Shown here in pieces: positions 5,848 to 9,592 of a stretch of DNA of 9,592 bases. The stretch comes from Planctomycetota bacterium (GTDB taxonomy: Bacteria > Planctomycetota > UBA1135 > GCA-002686595). The notes beneath the pieces were generated by a model. The model had not been told where the DNA came from, did not search any database, and saw nothing but the letters and a program-made list of their open reading frames with translations. Made by a program: the position numbers and the translations under genes. Positions within the stretch are counted from its first letter, which is position 1. Every line of letters starts with the position of its first letter. Where the stretch lies: the NCBI GenBank assembly GCA_029259675.1, contig JAJDES010000288.1, forward strand, positions 1 to 9,592, given 5' to 3'.

Positions 5848-7401
5848 ATGAGCCCGCCCAACGCACAGCCCAACGCCCTGCCGCTTGCCAACAAGCTGGC
5901 CGCAGCCCTCGCCAGCCTCTCCCTCGCCTTACTGGCTGTCATTATTATTAGGGAGCTGCAGGTAGGCTCCGGCGGCCTCAGCCAGCACGAGCGCCGAGAG
6001 CTCAAATCCGAGTTCTTGTCCGATTTGGCCAATCGCAGCGAAGGCGGCATATGGGACTCCCATCCCGACCCCGCCGTCGGGCGGGTCATGCAGGCGGGCT
6101 TGCGCGGTAAGCCGCTCAAGGACCAATTCATTGATTCCAATGCATTCGGCATGCGCGACAAGGGCTACATCCTGCCCAAACCCGAGCGCAAGATTCGAAT
6201 TGTTTGCCTAGGCGACTCCTTCGTCTTCGGCGAGAGGGTGAAGGCCGAGGAGCGCTTCGGAGTCAAGCTCGAAGCCTATCTTGCGGAGCGGGCTCCGGAA
6301 TTTGCCAACCGCTTGGAGGTTTTGCACATCGGCCTCGGCAGCTGGGACATCCTTTCGGAAACCGCCTATTTGCGGCGGCAACTCTCGCTTCTGCAACCTG
6401 ATTTGGTCATTCACTTGATCGTGGTCAACGATCTCAACGACAACGACGGAATTCGGGGTGTGGGCGCCAAGGGCAATTACTCACCGCGCCATAGAGAACG
6501 AGCCGACGGTCGTATTTACCTTAGTCATCCGACGCAGCAACTTGGCTTTGCCCGTGCCAACTCGTTGATGGATGGGCGCGACCACGAAAGTCGCTCACGC
6601 CTAGAAATCACTTCGGAAGCCATTCTGAAGCTTGCCGCGCTGGTCGAGAACGCAGGCGGCCGATACCTGCTAGTCAATCACTGGGGCAACCTCAATTACG
6701 TTGCGCGCCAAACTTACTCTGCTCGTCTCAGGCCCGAGCAAGTCGCCTATGTGGCCCAGAGTTTCGCCTCCGATGCGCGCTTTTGGTCTGAACCCGATGG
6801 AAGCGATACCCATTGGAACGCAGAGGGGCACACGCGCATCGCACGCATGCTCTACGCTCTGATCCAAGAGCGCGGCTTGCTCAAGGAAGTCGAGTTGCCC
6901 GATTGGGAGCTCACCCATCGCGATCGGGATGAAATTCACTTGGCCGGAGCTACCGAAGCCGAAGATTCACTTTCCCTTGACGATTGGTTTCGCACGCACG
7001 CTGTCCTTAACGCGATCAGCTTTGAAGATCTAAACGATGTGACCGCGGCTCAGGTTTACGGCGGCATTGACAACGAAGGCTTCGTTGGCCCCTACGCATC
7101 GGTCATCCTGTTGGGCATCAACAAAGACAGCCTGCTGATTCTCGGTCGCTGTTTGGACCGCCCCGAACTTGACGGCGCCACAGTGCGTGTGTTCGTGGAG
7201 GAAGTCGAAGTCGGGTCTTTTGTTTCCGAGGCCGGCAAGGAGATCAAATTGGATTTCGATATTCCTGTCGAGATTGGAAACAGGCCGCACATCAACGTGC
7301 ACTTTGAAGCGGATGATTTTGTTTATATGGGCGACCGCTTGCGCCACTGCGTGGCGTTTCAACTTTCCGGAGTGCGGGTGCGCCAAAGACCCGATCGTTG
7401 A
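5848..7401 (+). CDS. Membrane-anchored SGNH/GDSL-family protein, paralogue 1
   Basis: The 517 residues form three parts. First is an N-terminal signal anchor (hydrophobic about 17-34), predicting a periplasmic or outer-facing body. Second is an SGNH catalytic domain (about 115-345) with IVCLGDSFVFGERV holding Ser124, Gly164 in HIGLGSW, Asn194 in VVNDLND, and Asp320/His322 in DTHWNAEGH, so the Ser-Asp-His triad is complete. Third is a C-terminal region (about 392-512) that I cannot assign, probably beta-rich, with LDRPEL (436-441) and ADDFVYMGD (488-496). SGNH proteins are esterases or acyltransferases; the GDSFxFGxxV...ER context recalls AlgX/AlgJ-like proteins that O-acetylate polysaccharides. 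The substrate here is unknown. The ATG at 5848 has only a weak GAG upstream. The next gene, 28 bases on, is its paralogue and probably co-transcribed. Confidence 0.88.
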   Translation: MSPPNAQPNALPLANKLAAALASLSLALLAVIIIRELQVGSGGLSQHERRELKSEFLSDLANRSEGGIWDSHPDPAVGRVMQAGLRGKPLKDQFIDSNAFGMRDKGYILPKPERKIRIVCLGDSFVFGERVKAEERFGVKLEAYLAERAPEFANRLEVLHIGLGSWDILSETAYLRRQLSLLQPDLVIHLIVVNDLNDNDGIRGVGAKGNYSPRHRERADGRIYLSHPTQQLGFARANSLMDGRDHESRSRLEITSEAILKLAALVENAGGRYLLVNHWGNLNYVARQTYSARLRPEQVAYVAQSFASDARFWSEPDGSDTHWNAEGHTRIARMLYALIQERGLLKEVELPDWELTHRDRDEIHLAGATEAEDSLSLDDWFRTHAVLNAISFEDLNDVTAAQVYGGIDNEGFVGPYASVILLGINKDSLLILGRCLDRPELDGATVRVFVEEVEVGSFVSEAGKEIKLDFDIPVEIGNRPHINVHFEADDFVYMGDRLRHCVAFQLSGVRVRQRPDR

Positions 7402-7429
7402 CCCTTTCACTCGCTGATCGAACAGGTAC

Positions 7430-9019
7430 ATGAGTCTCCCCACAACTTCGGGTGGCGCCGGTCAGGTGCCCGACCCTCGGCTACTCGAGCAACTAGTACG
7501 CGCCAATAGACTGGCGGCGGCGATGCTAGGTGTCAGCCTGGCCTTGGTCATTGCCTTTGCGTACTACGGCTTCAGCGAGCCGAAACACGAGGTTCAAACG
7601 GGTCCCGCCAACGCCGAGTTGAGTGTCGAAGAGCGAGATCAACTCAAACAGGCTGCACTGGATCAGCTCATCAGTCGCGGAGTCGGCATTTGGGATTCTC
7701 ATCCCGATAGCCAAGTAGGGCGCGTATTGTTAACCGGCCTCGATGGGGCTGAGATGGATGACATCGAAGTTCAATCCAACTCAATGGGACTGCGCGAGCG
7801 CGAGTTCAGCCTCCCCAAACCGAAGAACACGGTGCGCATTGTCTTGCTCGGAGACTCATTCGTTTTCGGAGAAAGAGTCGACGCCGACGAACGCTTCGGA
7901 GCACGCCTTGAAGAGTATCTGAGCGAAAAAGCGATACTTGATGGCCGCCAGATTGAAGTTTTGCACCTCGGTCTTGGCAGTTGGAACTTTATTAGTGAAT
8001 CGAACTGGGGTCGGCGTCAACTGAGCCTGCTACAACCGGATTTGGTTGTGCTTTTGACGGTCATCAACGATCTCGATGATAGCGACGGCGTACGGGGCTT
8101 CGGCTCCAAGGCAAACTTCTCCCCGTTGCGACGCAGCCAGGCCAGTTCTAGAGTCACAACAAACCATGCTGTCGCCTACCTGGGCTTTCGCATTGCCAAC
8201 CCGTTGCACGAAGCTCGCGATTACGAAAGTCGCACGCGCTTCGCGGAGGCCAAACGAGAAGTTCACAAGCTAAAAAATTTGTGCGAGGACCTAGGCACCA
8301 AGTTCCTGCTGTTTGTTCATTGGGGCGCTCGAAGCGTCATCGTCCAAGAAAACATCGTCGGCGACATGACTGACGATCAAGTGGCTTACTTGCCCAGCAG
8401 TTTCTCCAAGAACATGGACTATTGGGCGGACCCCAATGATTCCCATTGGAATGCCAAAGGGCACGAATTGGTTTCACAAGTCCTCTACGGCTGGATCCGG
8501 AGCCACGACCTTTTCCCTGAATTGCAGCTCGAAGCTTGGCCCGATGCGGAGGAGTACTCGCGCGTCACCCTTGAGGAGGGCTTATTCGAATCGACGCGGT
8601 CGGTGCATGTCGTTTCGTTTCTAAAGCAATTCAAGCCCGAGCCGAGCATTCGCCTCGACGACCTCACGGATTATTCGGCGGCGCAAATTTATTCCGGCGT
8701 CTGGACGGACGGTGTTGTCGGGCCCTACGTCTCGCTTGTTTTGCGCGCCGAAGGGGTAGACACCCTTTACGTCGAGGGCACGGCACTCGACCGACCCGAA
8801 CTCAACGGGGCCCGCGTCGAAGTTTGGGCCGAAGAGTTCTCTTTGGGTGATTTTGAACTCAACAGCGGTCAGCCCATTTCATTCTCGGCCCTTCTGCCCG
8901 AAGCGACCCGTCAGCGAACCATCATTAACATTCGGCTTGTAAGCGATGACTTTGTCTACGCCGGCTCGGATTTGCGCGAATGCGTCGTCTTCAATTTGGA
9001 TGCAATCGGACTGCGGTAA
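7430..9019 (+). CDS. Membrane-anchored SGNH/GDSL-family protein, paralogue 2
   Basis: This 529-residue protein has the same plan as its upstream neighbour. A signal anchor spans about 28-46. The shared motif GIWDSHPD (86-93) precedes the catalytic domain, with IVLLGDSFVFGERV (Ser143), HLGLGSW (Gly183), VINDLDD (Asn213) and DSHWNAKGH (Asp337, His339). The full triad is kept. The C-terminal region (about 409-528) aligns along its length with the neighbour's: GPYVSLVL, LDRPELNGA (453-461), SDDFVYAGS and a single Cys (518) opposite Cys501. Identity is high around the catalytic motifs and drops between them, so the duplication is old and the copies have probably specialised. The ATG at 7430 has a weak AGG upstream; the 28-base gap suggests one transcript. 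Role: probable esterase or O-acyltransferase acting outside the cytoplasm, substrate unknown. Confidence 0.88.
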   Translation: MSLPTTSGGAGQVPDPRLLEQLVRANRLAAAMLGVSLALVIAFAYYGFSEPKHEVQTGPANAELSVEERDQLKQAALDQLISRGVGIWDSHPDSQVGRVLLTGLDGAEMDDIEVQSNSMGLREREFSLPKPKNTVRIVLLGDSFVFGERVDADERFGARLEEYLSEKAILDGRQIEVLHLGLGSWNFISESNWGRRQLSLLQPDLVVLLTVINDLDDSDGVRGFGSKANFSPLRRSQASSRVTTNHAVAYLGFRIANPLHEARDYESRTRFAEAKREVHKLKNLCEDLGTKFLLFVHWGARSVIVQENIVGDMTDDQVAYLPSSFSKNMDYWADPNDSHWNAKGHELVSQVLYGWIRSHDLFPELQLEAWPDAEEYSRVTLEEGLFESTRSVHVVSFLKQFKPEPSIRLDDLTDYSAAQIYSGVWTDGVVGPYVSLVLRAEGVDTLYVEGTALDRPELNGARVEVWAEEFSLGDFELNSGQPISFSALLPEATRQRTIINIRLVSDDFVYAGSDLRECVVFNLDAIGLR

Positions 9020-9059
9020 TTTCAAGCCAGCCAGTGCTGCTTGACTCCACCCGGCCGGA

Positions 9060-9592
9060 CTAATCCTGCTCGGGCAGCGGCTCGCGAGATGCACTTTCCA
9101 GATCGCTGAGCGGCTCCCAATTGTCAATCAAGTGCCGTGCGATTACAGCAGCCTTCATTTGATTGCCCACCGGCGTCACATGCACAAGGTCTTCGAACTC
9201 TTTCTCGATCCAATCCGGCCGCCGACGCGCCAACGCATCAAGGTCCACGAGCATGCAAGCCAATACCGCCGTCAACTCGCGCAGGATTCGGTTGTGATCC
9301 ACAATGCCGATGCGATGCACGCCGTGTGAACCCGAGCGTTCGGATTCGGGGTCGTAGGGAAGCGTGACGAGCATGAATTCACCGGAATGTGCGGTCACAT
9401 GCTCGGCAATGGTGATCACATTGCGCTCGAAGGGCAGCGCCGTTTCCGGCGGGAACTTCTCGCCGTCAAAAACCCGCCCTTTCGACTCAAGCGTCGTTAG
9501 ATCGTCGATGCCCGGAACACCTCGCTCCATCATCTTCCACGTGTAGAGATCGCTGTTCGCCACCAACCAGCGATGCAAACCGCCGAAACGCT
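9060..9592 (-). CDS. SGNH/GDSL-like protein, C-terminal part (cut by window edge)
   Basis: The last 176 or so residues of a protein whose frame stays open through the right edge, so its true start lies outside; a TTG at 9578 is unlikely to be the start. GEFMLVTLPYD is a central strand of an alpha/beta sandwich. The block FEDLVHVTPVGNQMKAAVIA carries Asp-Leu-Val-His followed by a Gly-containing helix, matching the last SGNH block (D..H....G...A..I) with the catalytic Asp and His (9180-9191). The Ser and Asn blocks would be outside the window. It lacks the C-terminal extension seen in the two neighbouring plus-strand paralogues: it ends about 45 residues after the Asp-His. It is therefore a more distant relative. 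It converges on paralogue 2 with 40 bases between stop codons. Confidence 0.7.
   Translation of the reverse strand, partial: RFGGLHRWLVANSDLYTWKMMERGVPGIDDLTTLESKGRVFDGEKFPPETALPFERNVITIAEHVTAHSGEFMLVTLPYDPESERSGSHGVHRIGIVDHNRILRELTAVLACMLVDLDALARRRPDWIEKEFEDLVHVTPVGNQMKAAVIARHLIDNWEPLSDLESASREPLPEQD

Noticed and set aside
9020..9059. A bidirectional terminator between the convergent SGNH genes
   Set aside because: The 40 bases contain only the short palindrome CCGGCCGG and no U-run; not enough to call.

Overview
The window (about 9.6 kb, moderately GC-rich) comes from a flagellated Gram-negative bacterium. It carries flagellar export and filament-cap genes on the minus strand, a textbook sigma-54 promoter and a textbook sigma-28 promoter, and membrane-anchored exported proteins. 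A Proteobacteria-like or deltaproteobacteria-like lineage (Myxococcota, Bdellovibrionota and similar) fits the two-sigma flagellar hierarchy. The sequence alone does not fix the phylum.

Region 1 (1-2410, minus strand) is the flagellar export-gate operon fliO-fliP-fliQ-fliR, with fliR cut by the left edge. A near-perfect -24/-12 sigma-54 promoter sits about 40 bases in front of fliO, with a possible sigma-28-like element just upstream. fliP begins with TTG inside the fliO stop. The 162-base fliQ-fliR gap holds two back-to-back perfect hairpins.

Region 2 (about 2413-3172) is some 760 bases with no convincing gene. Small inverted repeats, including one placed like an enhancer site for the sigma-54 promoter, are all I can see there. 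The fliL/fliM/fliN genes that often precede fliO are absent from this spot.

Region 3 (3173-5509, minus strand) is the filament-cap operon fliD-fliS-(fliT-like). It starts at a sigma-28 promoter with an exact GCCGATAA -10 element. The third gene overlaps fliS and its start is set by a perfect Shine-Dalgarno sequence.

Region 4 (5439-9019) has a 409-base divergent intergenic region, then two tandem plus-strand paralogues. Each encodes an N-terminally anchored SGNH/GDSL-type protein with an intact Ser/Asn/Asp-His set and a shared C-terminal domain of about 125 residues that I cannot assign. A GCCGATAG element upstream hints that the pair could be read with the motility genes. Their biochemical role is unknown; O-acyl transfer or removal on a surface glycan is the most reasonable guess.

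Region 5 (9060-9592, minus strand) is the C-terminal part of a third, divergent SGNH-like protein, convergent with the pair and cut by the right edge.

Most of the window is ordinary flagellar biology. The least explained parts are the SGNH paralogue pair with its unassigned C-terminal domain, the hairpin pair before fliR, and the large gap before fliO. I saw no tRNA, rRNA, CRISPR array, insertion sequence or phage gene.
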